Shown here: one piece after another, positions 15,784-24,667 of the stretch
Position numbering within the stretch: position 1 is the stretch's first letter
Layout: each line of letters starts with the position of its first letter
Source: Lewinella sp. W8
GTDB taxonomy: Bacteria; Bacteroidota; Bacteroidia; Chitinophagales; Saprospiraceae
Assembly: GCF_004375085.3 (NCBI RefSeq)
Contig: NZ_SNAQ03000004.1
Coordinates: 1-64,000, forward strand
Direction of reading: 5' to 3'
DNA: 64,000 nucleotides
Position numbers and translations under genes: made by a program
Notes under the pieces: model-generated
Told to the model about the DNA's origin: nothing
Databases searched by the model: none
Seen by the model: only the letters and a program-made list of their open reading frames with translations

Positions 15784-15839
15784 TGGCGCTTGTCCGGGTT
15801 TTGGCCATCGGTATAACCCCAGACAAGCGCCATTTTTTT
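15784..15839 (+). terminator. Intrinsic terminator
   Basis: The stem 15784-15794 (tggcgcttgtc) pairs with 15822-15832, followed by seven T. An inner gggtt/aaccc pairing lengthens the hairpin. It lies just after the stop of the gene at 15309-15773. Confidence 0.75.
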
Positions 15840-15881
15840 GGATGAACGCTCCGCTCGTCGCCTCGTCGCGGGCGGCCACAA

Positions 15882-16886
15882 TTGTACGTTTTGTCTCAAT
15901 CCTTCTTTTTCCGTTTTACGCTTCTCCTCTTGCCCCTGCTCTTCACGGCCTGCGGCAAGGAAGACCCCGCCGCTACCACCGCTTCTTCACCCAATGAGCC
16001 TACGGTAGCCCCGAAACCCGTCCCTAAGTTTGAGCCCGACAGTGCCTACGCCTACGTCGCCCGGCAGGTGGCCTTCGGTCCGCGGACGATGAACAGCCCG
16101 GCCCACGACGCGACCCGCGACTGGCTGGTGGAGCAACTCAACACCTTTGGAGCCGAAGTGGAGGAACAAAACTTCAACGCTACGGGACCTGACGGCACCC
16201 AGTTCCGGGGCACCAACGTGATTGGCCGGTTTAAGCCGGCCCTGCGGGACCGCATTCTCCTCGCCGCCCACTGGGATACCCGCTACGTGGCGGACAGCCC
16301 GCTGGAAGACGACCCCACTGCCGTGGTGGAGGGCGCCGACGACGGCGCCAGCGGCGTGGGGGTACTGCTGGAAATTGCCCGTCACCTGGGTAACGACGGC
16401 CCGGAAATCGGCGTCGACATCGTCTTCCTGGACGCCGAAGACCAGGGAGCCTCCGAAAACACCGAAAGCTGGGGCCTCGGGGCCCAGCACTACGCCCGTA
16501 CGCTGTCGGGCATCAAACCACGGTACGGCATTTTGTTGGACATGGTCGGTGGTAAGGACCCCCGCTTCGCCATTGAGGGGGTTTCCCAGCACTTCGCACC
16601 CCAGGTTGTCCAAAAGGTTTGGGGGCTCGCCGCCCAGATGGGCTACGGCAAATACTACGTCAACGAAGACGGCGGTGCCGTGACGGACGACCATTACTTC
16701 ATTAACCAGATGGCGGGTATCCCGACCATCGACATCATCAACCGTCGTAAGGAAACGGAGTCCGGCTTCGTGCTCCACTGGCATACCGGAGACGACGGCA
16801 TGGACGCCATCGATAAAGTGAGCCTCGGAGCCGCCGGCCAGGTGGTTTTGGCCGTGATTTATCGGGAAGCAGCGGGGACTTTGTAA
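15882..16886 (+). CDS. M28-family lipoprotein, glutaminyl-peptide cyclotransferase-like
   Basis: About 334 residues. There is no ATG before the lipobox, so a TTG start at 15882 (or 15891) is needed. The signal ends in LLFTAC (Cys24), making it a lipoprotein. The M28 zinc-site residues are visible: HWDTR (H130, D132), GADDGASG (D153/D154), DAEDQG (E186, D187) and TDDHYF. The overall pattern resembles the Bacteroidota glutaminyl cyclases that form N-terminal pyroglutamate on periplasmic proteins after signal cleavage at Gln. An aminopeptidase role cannot be excluded. Confidence 0.85.
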   Translation: MYVLSQSFFFRFTLLLLPLLFTACGKEDPAATTASSPNEPTVAPKPVPKFEPDSAYAYVARQVAFGPRTMNSPAHDATRDWLVEQLNTFGAEVEEQNFNATGPDGTQFRGTNVIGRFKPALRDRILLAAHWDTRYVADSPLEDDPTAVVEGADDGASGVGVLLEIARHLGNDGPEIGVDIVFLDAEDQGASENTESWGLGAQHYARTLSGIKPRYGILLDMVGGKDPRFAIEGVSQHFAPQVVQKVWGLAAQMGYGKYYVNEDGGAVTDDHYFINQMAGIPTIDIINRRKETESGFVLHWHTGDDGMDAIDKVSLGAAGQVVLAVIYREAAGTL

Positions 16887-16950
16887 AAAAATGCGGCGAT
16901 TTAAAGTAATCGGATGGCACGGCCGTCTACCGGAGTAAACAATAGACCAT

Positions 16951-17343
16951 ATGCGCCACCACAAGCATCGCCATCACCGCCACCATCGTCGTCGCCCCCA
17001 GTACGGTCCGCGCCGCCCTAAGCACAACGTTCCCGTTAACATTGAGGAGTTTTCCACCCACTTTGAGGCCCGGGTATTTTGCGTGGGCTTTAAGCGGGAG
17101 GACATCAAGATCAGTCTGGCCAACGACGTCATTTACATCAGCGGCCACCGTCATCCCGAGCACGACACCCCCGATTTCCTGCTTCAGGAGTATCCCATCA
17201 AATCCTTTGAGCGCTGGTTCCAGCTGAGCGAGAAAGTCGATCAGGAAGCCATTACCGCTAAGATGGACGAAGGGGTGCTGGTCATCACGGCCCCCAAGGC
17301 CGGAGCGAACATGAAGCCCGACCGGGAGGTGACGATTGAATAA
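16951..17343 (+). CDS. Small heat-shock protein (Hsp20/alpha-crystallin) with His/Arg-rich N-terminus
   Basis: 130 residues. The alpha-crystallin domain is seen in FEARVFCVGFKREDIKISLANDVIYISGH and EYPIKSFERWFQLSEKVD, ending in MDEGVLVITAPKAG with the conserved GVL. The first 25 residues are almost all His and Arg (RHHKHRHHRHHRRRP). Small heat-shock proteins hold unfolded proteins in the cytosol. The basic tail could bind nucleic acid or metal. The C-terminal I-x-I anchor motif is not obvious. Confidence 0.88.
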   Translation: MRHHKHRHHRHHRRRPQYGPRRPKHNVPVNIEEFSTHFEARVFCVGFKREDIKISLANDVIYISGHRHPEHDTPDFLLQEYPIKSFERWFQLSEKVDQEAITAKMDEGVLVITAPKAGANMKPDREVTIE

Positions 17344-17361
17344 ATCGGCCGTTCCCGAACG

Positions 17362-17399
17362 AAAAAGCCCCGGATGAAAATTTTCATCCGGGGCTTCCT
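17362..17399. terminator. Bidirectional intrinsic terminator
   Basis: The perfect palindrome 17367-17394 (gccccggatgaaaa and its complement) has AAAAA on the left and TTCCTCTTT on the right. It separates the convergent hsp20 gene and the lipoprotein gene at 17419. Confidence 0.8.
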
Positions 17400-17418
17400 C
17401 TTTGGTATTCTTACTTCA

Positions 17419-18060
17419 CTACAAACCGGGTTGGTTCAGCAGGTGCTCGAACTGCTGCCGCGTGGGGCGATCATAGAGTTCGATGACCTTACCCATGATG
17501 GACTTGCGGTAGGGGCCGAAGGCGTCGGGCACCCGGCGCCAGCCCATGTTATCCTGTTCGGCGTTGATGGCCTGGATTTCCCATACGGCGTCCATGCGGT
17601 CGACGTTGCTGTCCAGGGTCAGCTTCGGGAATTTTTCCTGGTAATCAAGGTACCAGGCACCGGAGTGGGTTTGCTGCTGCCAGTGCCCGGCGATAAAGGT
17701 GCCGTCGGGGTTGAACTGCATCCACTGCCCGGTGCCCTGGGCCGTCTGGGGTAGGCTCGCCTGGGAGTCGATGTAAAATTCAAACACCCAGATGCTTTTG
17801 GTCAGTACCTGTGCTTCGGTACGGCTCATGTCGGGGGGAAGGATTCGTCCATGCCCTCCCATTCCGGTTCTATCGGCGTTGATTTCGTCGTCGGTCGGAA
17901 TACCGTGAATAAACAGCGGTTTGTACTTCGCCGTGTCACTGTCGTGACTGGAAGCAAACTCAGCGGTGGAGGACACCATTTGGGTCTTGCTGCCCGTGGC
18001 CTGGTCGTCCTGGCAGGCCACCAACATCAAGACGGGTAGCAAAAAGAGGAGATACTTCAT
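17419..18060 (-). CDS. Lipoprotein, unknown function (lipocalin-like size)
   Basis: 213 residues from the ATG at 18060. The longer frame upstream overlaps holA and is not used. The signal ends in LPVLMLVACQDD, a lipobox. The mature protein contains VFEFYIDSQASLPQTAQG, GQWMQFNPDGTFIAGHWQQQTHSGAWYLDYQEKFPKL, a pattern reminiscent of lipocalin-like or DUF4488-type beta-barrel proteins in which Gly-Trp strands alternate. Function unknown. Confidence 0.75.
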   Translation of the reverse strand: MKYLLFLLPVLMLVACQDDQATGSKTQMVSSTAEFASSHDSDTAKYKPLFIHGIPTDDEINADRTGMGGHGRILPPDMSRTEAQVLTKSIWVFEFYIDSQASLPQTAQGTGQWMQFNPDGTFIAGHWQQQTHSGAWYLDYQEKFPKLTLDSNVDRMDAVWEIQAINAEQDNMGWRRVPDAFGPYRKSIMGKVIELYDRPTRQQFEHLLNQPGL

Positions 18061-18150
18061 TTTCGTGGGATTACTATTTACACAAATGTACGGCGGTTCC
18101 CGGACCCACGTTGTTCGCGGCCACGCATTTGAATATCCTTTACACTCACT

Positions 18151-18158
18151 TACCTTAG
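18151..18158 (+). promoter_or_regulatory. Promoter -7-like box TACCTTAG of holA
   Basis: One mismatch from TAnnTTTG and only 4 bases before the ATG at 18163, which would give an almost leaderless mRNA. Confidence 0.3.
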
Positions 18159-18162
18159 CGGC

Positions 18163-19182
18163 ATGGATTTTTCCAGTCTCCAAAAGGCCATCAAGGGCCG
18201 TGATTTTTCTCCCCTCTACCTCCTGCACGGAGAGGAGGCCTACTTCATTGACCAACTGGAAGCCGCCATCGAAAAACACGCCCTGCAGGAGCACGAGCGG
18301 GCCTTCAACCAGACGATCCTCTACGGCAAGGATACCGATCACCTCCAGGTAATCGACGCCGCCCGGCGCTTTCCGATGATGGCCGAACGCCAGCTCGTCA
18401 TCCTCCGCGAGGCCCAGGACATGCGCAGCCTCAAGGAACTGGCGGCCTACGCCGAAAAGCCTTCCCCCACGACCGTGCTGGTCATCAGCCACAAGCACAA
18501 GAAGCTCAACGGCAACCTGGCCCTGACGAAGAACCTCAAAAAAAACGGGGTCGTTTTTGAATCCAAGGCCCTCTACGAGAACAAGATTCCGGGCTGGATC
18601 AGCAAGTACCTCAAGGACCGGAAGTACGGCATCGACAACGAAGCTTCGCTACTGCTGAGCGAGTTTCTGGGCACGAGTCTGGGTAAAATCAGCAACGAGC
18701 TGGACAAACTGATGCTCAACCTGGCGCCCGGCACCACCATCACAGCGCAAATTGTGGAGGACCAGGTGGGCGTCAGTAAAGATTACAACGTCTTTGAGCT
18801 CCAGAAGGCCATCGGCCATCAGGACCCGGTGAAGGCCACCAGGATCCTTCACTACTTCCGGGCCAACCCCAAGGCCGGTCCGCTGCCCATGGTGTTGGGG
18901 AGTCTGTACACTTACTTCAGCAAGGTATTCCGGCTCAAGGAACTCCACCGCCAGCGGGCCAGTAAGCAGGAAATCATGTCGGCGCTGAGCCTTCGCTTCG
19001 ATTTCTTCCTGGCCGACTACGACCGTACCGCCCGCAATTATTCCGAAGCGGGCATCCGCAACATTTTTGCCCTGTTGCGGGAGTACGACCTGAAGTCCAA
19101 GGGCGTCGGCAGCAACCTCGCCGGCAAGGGAGAAAGCGAGCTCCTCAAGGAATTGGTGTGGAAGATGATGAATATGCGGTAG
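18163..19182 (+). CDS. holA: DNA polymerase III subunit delta
   Basis: 339 residues, standard length. The N-terminal KGRDFSPLYLLHGEEAYFIDQLEAAI and MMAERQLVILREAQDMR segments are typical of HolA domain I. The middle has FLGTSLGKISNELDKLMLNL. Delta opens the beta sliding clamp in the clamp-loader complex. The gene stands alone, divergent from the lipoprotein gene at 17419-18060. Confidence 0.93.
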   Translation: MDFSSLQKAIKGRDFSPLYLLHGEEAYFIDQLEAAIEKHALQEHERAFNQTILYGKDTDHLQVIDAARRFPMMAERQLVILREAQDMRSLKELAAYAEKPSPTTVLVISHKHKKLNGNLALTKNLKKNGVVFESKALYENKIPGWISKYLKDRKYGIDNEASLLLSEFLGTSLGKISNELDKLMLNLAPGTTITAQIVEDQVGVSKDYNVFELQKAIGHQDPVKATRILHYFRANPKAGPLPMVLGSLYTYFSKVFRLKELHRQRASKQEIMSALSLRFDFFLADYDRTARNYSEAGIRNIFALLREYDLKSKGVGSNLAGKGESELLKELVWKMMNMR

Positions 19183-19494
19183 GGAGGGGGATTGAGGATT
19201 TAGGCCTGAGGTTTGAGGATTCAGGATTTAGTGGGGAGGGAGGAAGAAGGAAGAATAAAGAAGGAAGTAGCGTTCATCGGATGTCTCCCGAGTGAAACGA
19301 GGGGTCATCCGATGCATCGCGGCAGACCGGTCGAGGAGCTCCGCTCCGAGGCAGATTCCAGGGCCAGACTATTCCGTAGCCTGCCGGTCGAGGTGCTCCG
19401 CTCCGAGGAGCGCTACCGTACCGGTCGGCGGACGAACCTGCTCGTACCTCGCGTTTCGGCCGACGACCTTTTGGGCGCTGGGCTACCCAAATAT
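19183..19494. repeat. Intergenic repeat cluster: TTGAGGATT tract, REP-like hairpin, CGGTCGAGG repeats
   Basis: 312 bases with no gene. At 19190-19231 ttgaggatttagg units repeat. At 19266-19322 lies a hairpin element whose arms are CATCGGATG (19275-19283) and CATCCGATG (19306-19314), related to 34409-34465. CCGGTCGAGG followed by GCTCCGCTCCGAGG occurs twice, near 19328 and 19385. Confidence 0.7.
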
Positions 19495-20286
19495 TTAAAA
19501 CGCTACCCACCGAAAAGTCAGCGCCAACCCCTCTTCGTTGGGGTTTCGGTGGGCCAGGTAGTAGCCGTCCAGATTGGTGATGGTTTGGAGGTCATCCGTC
19601 AGGGCCGTCCGTAATTCGTCCGGCGTGATGCTGGCGTCTTTGTAGATGATCGCTACCGCTGGAAGATCCCTGGTTGATGGCGGTACATAGAGGGAATGTT
19701 GGCGAATAAGATCTTTTAGCCCATCCTGATCCAGAATTTTTCGGTAGCCGGCCGCTAAAGCCTTGATTTCACTGTTGAAACGATCCCTTCCTACCTGGAA
19801 TGTCAGATGCTTATGCGTTACCGGGATAACGGGGTACTCTCCCATGGTATCTCTGGGTAGCGTAATGGAGATGGGCAAATCGATGAAATAATCTTGTTCC
19901 GGGTCACAATCTCCGGGGCGAAAACGGTGGGCGACGGGCCGCCAGCGGCTGTGTTCTCCGTCTTCGTACCAGAAATCCATCCGGTCACCACGAATGCGAT
20001 ATTGAAAACTCTCGTACCAGCACTCCAACCTAAGATGCATTGTGAGAAATAGTTTGTCGACGTATCCGGTGACCGCGTACTCTTCGTCCAAAACCTCGTT
20101 TATCCGTACTTCACCATTACCGTTAATCTTGAAATGATGTACTCCCGATAGGCCATCTTGACTCGTTTGGTAGGCCGGATGCACGTGCCAGTGGCCCGTC
20201 AACTCCGGCTGGGTGACCCGCCAGCCCAGGTAAAGGCTGGCCGTTAGGGCCAGCATAATGACGATCAGGTTCAGGTGTGCTTTCAT
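19495..20286 (-). CDS. Membrane-anchored or secreted protein, unknown function
   Basis: 263 residues. An N-terminal hydrophobic segment (LIVIMLALTASLYLGWRV) acts as anchor or signal. The following region has GHWHVHPAYQT and a tract of WYESFQYRIRGDRMDFWYEDGE, suggesting a beta-rich periplasmic domain. The C-terminal segment VAIIYKDASITPDELRTALTDDL has a faint resemblance to ExbD/TolR-type periplasmic domains. This is not enough to assign a function. A cluster of repeats lies behind its stop codon. Confidence 0.65.
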   Translation of the reverse strand: MKAHLNLIVIMLALTASLYLGWRVTQPELTGHWHVHPAYQTSQDGLSGVHHFKINGNGEVRINEVLDEEYAVTGYVDKLFLTMHLRLECWYESFQYRIRGDRMDFWYEDGEHSRWRPVAHRFRPGDCDPEQDYFIDLPISITLPRDTMGEYPVIPVTHKHLTFQVGRDRFNSEIKALAAGYRKILDQDGLKDLIRQHSLYVPPSTRDLPAVAIIYKDASITPDELRTALTDDLQTITNLDGYYLAHRNPNEEGLALTFRWVAF

Positions 20287-20767
20287 GGTGAGTAGATGTC
20301 GGCGGCGGACTAAAATGGTGGATTAAACGGTCAAATGATTTTAGCTGGGTGGAGACGCAAGATTTTGCGCCTCCATCTATTCCCAATACCACGGCACCCG
20401 CGCGCCGCCGCAAAAAACGTCCACCTGAATATTTGGAAGTATATAGCCCCTTCATCAAAAAACGAGGGGCGGGCCTATCGCCGGCTTCAACCCCCCCGTT
20501 GTTACCGACCGGCCCGCCCCATCAGTTTATCATTCGGCATTGCTGCCTCGAACGATTAGGGCTAGCGGCCACCCAAAAATGATGGTTGGACGCTGTAAAA
20601 CAAATTTACCTCCGGGGCGGGCGGAAAACAAGAGGTTTACGATAATTAGAAGGGCAAGTTGGTATGAAATACGGAAACACGCAATTCCTCTTTTTACACG
20701 TCAAAGTGTCAGGACGATAAGACTGGAATGTTCTTTGCCGGGATCAAGCGGACCAAAATAGCATGCA
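20287..20767. other. Divergent intergenic region before htpG
   Basis: 481 bases without a convincing gene. An imperfect hairpin occurs at about 20351-20374 (ggagacgcaa / ttgcgcctcc, one mismatch). A GC-rich block at 20462-20520 carries ggggcgggcc and ggcccgcccc as inverted arms. The last 100 bases before htpG are AT-rich and probably hold its promoter, but no exact TAnnTTTG was found. Confidence 0.4.
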
Positions 20768-22657
20768 ATGCCAAAGGGAAAAATTTCCGTACAGACGGAG
20801 AATATCTTTCCGATCATCAAGAAGTTTCTGTACTCCGATCAGGAAATCTTCCTCCGGGAACTTGTATCCAATGCCGTTGACGCCACCAGTAAATTGCAAA
20901 CCCTGGCCCGCAAGGGTGAGGTAAGTGGGGACATCGGCGATTTGACCATCGACATTCTCATCGACAAGGACGCCAAAACCCTGACGATCCGCGATCGGGG
21001 CATCGGCATGACCAGAGAGGAAGTCAAGAAATACCTGAATCAGGTGGCGCTGTCTTCCGCGCAGGATTTCGTAGAAAAATATAAGGACGAGGCCAGCATC
21101 ATCGGCCACTTCGGTCTTGGCTTCTACTCCGCCTTCATGGTGGCCGACAAGGTAGAAGTCGTCACCCAGAGTTACCAGGAGGACGCGAAGGCCGTCCGCT
21201 GGGTCTGTGAAGGAGACCCTAGTTACGAGATTGGTGCGGCAAAACGCGACTTCCGCGGCACCGACATCATTCTTCACATTAGTGAGGACAGCGCGCAGTA
21301 CCTGGAAGAGGGAGAGATCGAGGGCCTGCTGATGAAGTACTGTCGCTTCCTGCCCTTCCCCGTGCGCTTCGGTACCCGCACGGAGACCACCTACGAGACG
21401 CCCGAAGGAGAAGTAGCCGAGGGAGAAGACAAGCCGGAGCCCGTTAAAGTAGAGACGGAGGTTGACAACATCATCAACAATACTGACCCGCTGTGGAAGA
21501 AGTCGCCCGCCGACCTGACGGACGAGGACTACAAAGCCTTCTACCGCGAGCTCTACCCCATGGGTGAACCCCCGATGTTCTGGATTCACCTCAACATCGA
21601 TTACCCCTTCAACCTTACCGGGGTACTCTACTTCCCCAAGCTTTCCGCCGGACTGGAACTGCAACGGAACAAAATCCAGCTCTACAGCAATCAGGTTTAC
21701 GTAACCGACGACGTCAAGGACATCGTGCCGGAATTTCTGACCCTACTCCATGGCGTAATTGACTCGCCGGACATCCCGCTGAACGTGTCCCGTTCCTACC
21801 TCCAGGCGGATACCAACGTTAAAAAGATTACCGGCTACATCACCAAGAAGGTGGCCGAGAAGCTGAACGGACTTTTCAAGGACAACCGCGAAGACTACGA
21901 AAATAAGTGGTCCGACCTGGGTGTCTTCGTGAAGTACGGTATGATCTCTGACGATAAATTCTACGACCGGGCCAAGAAGTTTGTCCTGCTCGGCAACACC
22001 GAAGGCAAGCACTTCACCGTCGAAGAATACCGCGAACGCATCAAGGAGAACCAGACCGACAAGTATGACCGGCTGGTGGGCATCTACACCGCCGACGCGG
22101 ACAAGCAGCATACCCTGATCACCTCCGTGCAGGAGCGCGGGTACGACGTGCTGAAGTTCGAGCACGCCATTGACGCTCCCTTCATCCAGTCGCTGGAGCA
22201 GAAGGAGGAAAAAATCACCTTCGTGCGGGTGGACTCCGCCACCCCCGATCAACTCGTCCAGAAGGACGAGGAAAAAGAGATCGTGCTGAGCGAGGAGGAG
22301 CAGGAAACCGTGAAGGGGCTCTTTACGGAGATCGTCGGCACGGCGGGTTCCGTGGAATTGAAGCCGCTGGACACTACCGACGCGCCGGTACAGATCGTAC
22401 GCCCGGAATTCATGCGCCGCATGAAGGAGATGCAGATGCTTCAGGGTATGGATCCCAATATGTTCCCCGACGCTTACCAGGTGATCATCAACGCCAACAA
22501 TCCGGTGGTGAAGGAACAGATCCTGGCGAAGGAAGATGCGGAAGCCCGCACGGAGAACGCCACCCACCTCTACCAGCTGGCGCTGCTGAGCCAGCAGATG
22601 CTGTCCGGGGCCGACCTGAAGGCCTTCGTGGACCGCAGCATGAAGATGCTTTCGTAG
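20768..22657 (+). CDS. htpG: Molecular chaperone HtpG (Hsp90)
   Basis: 629 residues. The GHKL ATPase motifs are intact: FLRELVSNAVDA, DRGIGMTREEV and GHFGLGFYSAFMVAD. The middle domain has PMFWIHLNIDYPFNLTGVLYFPK and IPLNVSRSYLQ, with the catalytic arginine. The C-terminal dimerisation domain is present. It is a cytosolic ATP-dependent chaperone. No DnaK/GroE genes are nearby. Confidence 0.96.
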   Translation: MPKGKISVQTENIFPIIKKFLYSDQEIFLRELVSNAVDATSKLQTLARKGEVSGDIGDLTIDILIDKDAKTLTIRDRGIGMTREEVKKYLNQVALSSAQDFVEKYKDEASIIGHFGLGFYSAFMVADKVEVVTQSYQEDAKAVRWVCEGDPSYEIGAAKRDFRGTDIILHISEDSAQYLEEGEIEGLLMKYCRFLPFPVRFGTRTETTYETPEGEVAEGEDKPEPVKVETEVDNIINNTDPLWKKSPADLTDEDYKAFYRELYPMGEPPMFWIHLNIDYPFNLTGVLYFPKLSAGLELQRNKIQLYSNQVYVTDDVKDIVPEFLTLLHGVIDSPDIPLNVSRSYLQADTNVKKITGYITKKVAEKLNGLFKDNREDYENKWSDLGVFVKYGMISDDKFYDRAKKFVLLGNTEGKHFTVEEYRERIKENQTDKYDRLVGIYTADADKQHTLITSVQERGYDVLKFEHAIDAPFIQSLEQKEEKITFVRVDSATPDQLVQKDEEKEIVLSEEEQETVKGLFTEIVGTAGSVELKPLDTTDAPVQIVRPEFMRRMKEMQMLQGMDPNMFPDAYQVIINANNPVVKEQILAKEDAEARTENATHLYQLALLSQQMLSGADLKAFVDRSMKMLS

Positions 22658-22664
22658 GGAGCGT

Positions 22665-22830
22665 AAGAGCTTGTTTGGAATTTAGTAATCGACCTCCATT
22701 TGGCCTTTTTTGGCGCTAGCTTCGTTGGAAAAATCCTCATTTAGCGCTGCTAAACTCCGGTTGTCCCGCCTCGCTACCACCAAAAAAATCTCAAATTCGG
22801 TCAGATGACCAAAATCCGAACAAGCTCTAA
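22665..22830. mobile_element. Candidate MITE-like element with 20-bp inverted ends
   Basis: TAAGAGCTTGTTTGGAATTT (22665-22684) faces the complement of 22811-22830 (TTAGAGCTTGTTCGGATTTT); 17 of 20 positions agree. The 126-base interior is AT-rich and non-coding. A similar single end (taagagcctgtttgga) lies at 15178-15193. This suggests a mobilisable or dispersed repeat without its own transposase. Confidence 0.45.
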
Positions 22831-22982
22831 GATTCCCGGATTGACCCTCAAAGGAGGCATCCGACTTCGTCAGGACACCACACTTCGAGGTCAATAAGGA
22901 CCTCTCCCCGACCCCGAAGCGTTCGAAAATCGGCGATTTACGATCCTTTGAGCGGCGCCTGGGTTGCATACCAAAAAAAATC

Positions 22983-23017
22983 GGGCACGTTGAGATTCTC
23001 AGCGTGCCCTTTTTTTG
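22983..23017 (+). terminator. Possible intrinsic terminator of htpG
   Basis: gggcacg(ttgagattctcag)cgtgccc around 22983-23009 is followed by a run of T at 23010-23016. The distance from the htpG stop is over 300 bases, so it may instead serve the SDR gene in reverse or the MITE-like element. Confidence 0.45.
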
Positions 23018-24052
23018 TCAAACCAGTTCCCTTTCGATCAGGCTCTCGGCGGTGGCCCGAATGGCCTCCTCCGGCGTGCGGGGAGTCCAGCCCAGCACCT
23101 CCCGTGCCTTTGCGGAACTGGCCACCCGCTTGCGGCCCAGTTCGTTCAGAATGCCGCGGGTTTCCGGGTCAAAAAGGGCCGAAAGGCGGATCAGGAAATT
23201 GGGGAATTGCATTCGTGGAACCTTCTTGGCTTGCGCGGGAACGCTGTTCCGCAGCGTCTCGGCGATCTGGAGGAAGGTCCGGTGGCCGGCGACGGCCAGG
23301 AAGCGTTCGCCCGCGGCTGCGGGAGATTCCATGGCCCGCAGGTGCAGGTCCGCCACGTCCCGGACATCAACAATCTCAAACCCGAACTTCGGTACTCCCG
23401 GGAGGTCTCCCCGCATCATTTTCTGTACGATCAGCAGCGAGTCGCTGGGGTTGTTCCCGATCAGGGGCCCGAGGACAGCCCCGGGATTTACCGTGACCAG
23501 CTCCGGTGCTCCCGGCGTTTCGTCCACATGCTGCCAGGCCGCCCGCTCGGCGTAGTACTTGCTCAGGATGTAGGCGGTCACGTCATCTTTCCGCTCCGGA
23601 TTCGTCCAGTTCTTCTCCGTCATGGGATTGGCGGGATCATTGTCCTGACCGTAGACCACGGCCGCCATCGAAGAAGTAATGACCACCCGTTTGACGCCCG
23701 CCTCCGTGGCGGCGCGCAAGACGTTGAGGGTTCCTTCACGGGCCGGAACGATCAATTCGTTGGGGTCCTTGGGCTCCACGGCGGCCAGAGGAGACGCAAC
23801 GTGAAGGACGTACTCCACACCGGTCATGGCCGGCCGCCAGCTATCGGCGTCCATCAGTTCGGCCCGCACAATTTCCAGGCCCTCCGTGGCGACCCGTTGG
23901 CCAATGGCGGTTTTGACGGCTTCGGCCTTCGCCGGGTTCCGGGCCGTTCCCCGCACCCGGTAGCCCCGCTGGAGTAACTGGACGGCAATCTGGGAACCGA
24001 TGTATCCGGTCAGGCCGGTCAGTAAAATTGGTGAAGAGGTAATTGGAGTCAT
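23018..24052 (-). CDS. NAD(P)-dependent extended SDR (dihydroflavonol-reductase-like)
   Basis: 344 residues. The Rossmann motif is GLTGYIG (residues 13-19). Typical extended-SDR features follow: YVLHVASPLAAV, GTLNVLRAATEAGVKRVVITSSMAAVVYG and the active-site YILSK. The closest recognisable type is the cinnamyl-alcohol/dihydroflavonol reductase-like group. The substrate is unknown. It follows the TetR gene by 42 bases, suggesting an operon controlled by that regulator. Confidence 0.9.
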   Translation of the reverse strand: MTPITSSPILLTGLTGYIGSQIAVQLLQRGYRVRGTARNPAKAEAVKTAIGQRVATEGLEIVRAELMDADSWRPAMTGVEYVLHVASPLAAVEPKDPNELIVPAREGTLNVLRAATEAGVKRVVITSSMAAVVYGQDNDPANPMTEKNWTNPERKDDVTAYILSKYYAERAAWQHVDETPGAPELVTVNPGAVLGPLIGNNPSDSLLIVQKMMRGDLPGVPKFGFEIVDVRDVADLHLRAMESPAAAGERFLAVAGHRTFLQIAETLRNSVPAQAKKVPRMQFPNFLIRLSALFDPETRGILNELGRKRVASSAKAREVLGWTPRTPEEAIRATAESLIERELV

Positions 24053-24063
24053 ATCTTTAATAT

Positions 24064-24077
24064 TGAATATTTATTCA
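24064..24077. promoter_or_regulatory. Candidate TetR operator TGAATA-AA-TATTCA
   Basis: A 14-base inverted repeat sits between the TetR gene and the SDR gene. A second TGAATA half lies near 24690, upstream of the TetR start. Such inverted TGAATA boxes fit TetR/AcrR-type regulators. Binding is inferred. Confidence 0.4.
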
Positions 24078-24094
24078 TTTTTGGGATAAATTTT

Positions 24095-24667
24095 TTATCC
24101 GATCAGGGCAGACCGCACAATTCCCCACGTTCGTTGCTGGATATTTTTGGTGTAGGGCCTACCGTGAAAGAGTTGAAAATCGACCATGGCTTTGACGATG
24201 CTGTCCATCACGTGGAGCAATTCTTCCGGGTCCCCCGTTCTGATCATACCCGATTGTTGGCCTTCTTCCACCATGTCCAGCAAAAACTGGAAGTGGTCCA
24301 TGGTTTCCTGGCTCGCTGCCTCGGTCATGTAGGGGGAGCGCTTGAGCAGATCGGCGAATAAAATGGCCTCCCGGTGTTCCCCCACGTAATCCACGTACCG
24401 CTTGACGGTATGCTCCAGCCGATGCTCCAGCGTATCCTCCTCCCGGAACTGGTGACGAAGGTAGCGGGCGGCCGTGGACCGCACGGAGCGATTCACGGAG
24501 AGCAACAGATTCTGCTTATCCTCAAAATATGTGTAAAGACTCCCCGTGGCGATCCCCGCCCGTTTGGCCAGGTCGCTCATCCGGATACCCGCCAAGCCCT
24601 TCTCGTTGGTCAGCTCCAGGGTCGCCCGGATGATGGCGTTGAGTTTGTGCTCGTCTTTGAGTCGCAT
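24095..24667 (-). CDS. TetR/AcrR-family transcriptional regulator
   Basis: 190 residues. The N-terminal HTH is clear: IIRATLELTNEKGLAGIRMSDLAKRAGIATGSLYTYFEDKQNLL. The C-terminal half is the helical ligand-binding domain. It lies directly upstream of the SDR gene with an inverted repeat between. It probably represses itself and the SDR in response to an unknown small molecule. Confidence 0.92.
   Translation of the reverse strand: MRLKDEHKLNAIIRATLELTNEKGLAGIRMSDLAKRAGIATGSLYTYFEDKQNLLLSVNRSVRSTAARYLRHQFREEDTLEHRLEHTVKRYVDYVGEHREAILFADLLKRSPYMTEAASQETMDHFQFLLDMVEEGQQSGMIRTGDPEELLHVMDSIVKAMVDFQLFHGRPYTKNIQQRTWGIVRSALIG

Larger units (their letters stand above)
22658..23017. other. Intergenic region with MITE-like element
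   Basis: 360 bases after htpG. It holds a 166-base element with inverted ends (22665-22830, listed separately), then a GC-rich stretch to 22970, then the end of the SDR gene. A hairpin-like pair gggcacg/cgtgccc at about 22983-23010, followed on the plus strand by ttttttt, may be the terminator of htpG. Confidence 0.5.

Noticed and set aside
18061-18498. N-terminal extension of the lipoprotein gene
   Set aside because: It overlaps holA and lacks protein character. The ATG at 18060 gives a lipobox.
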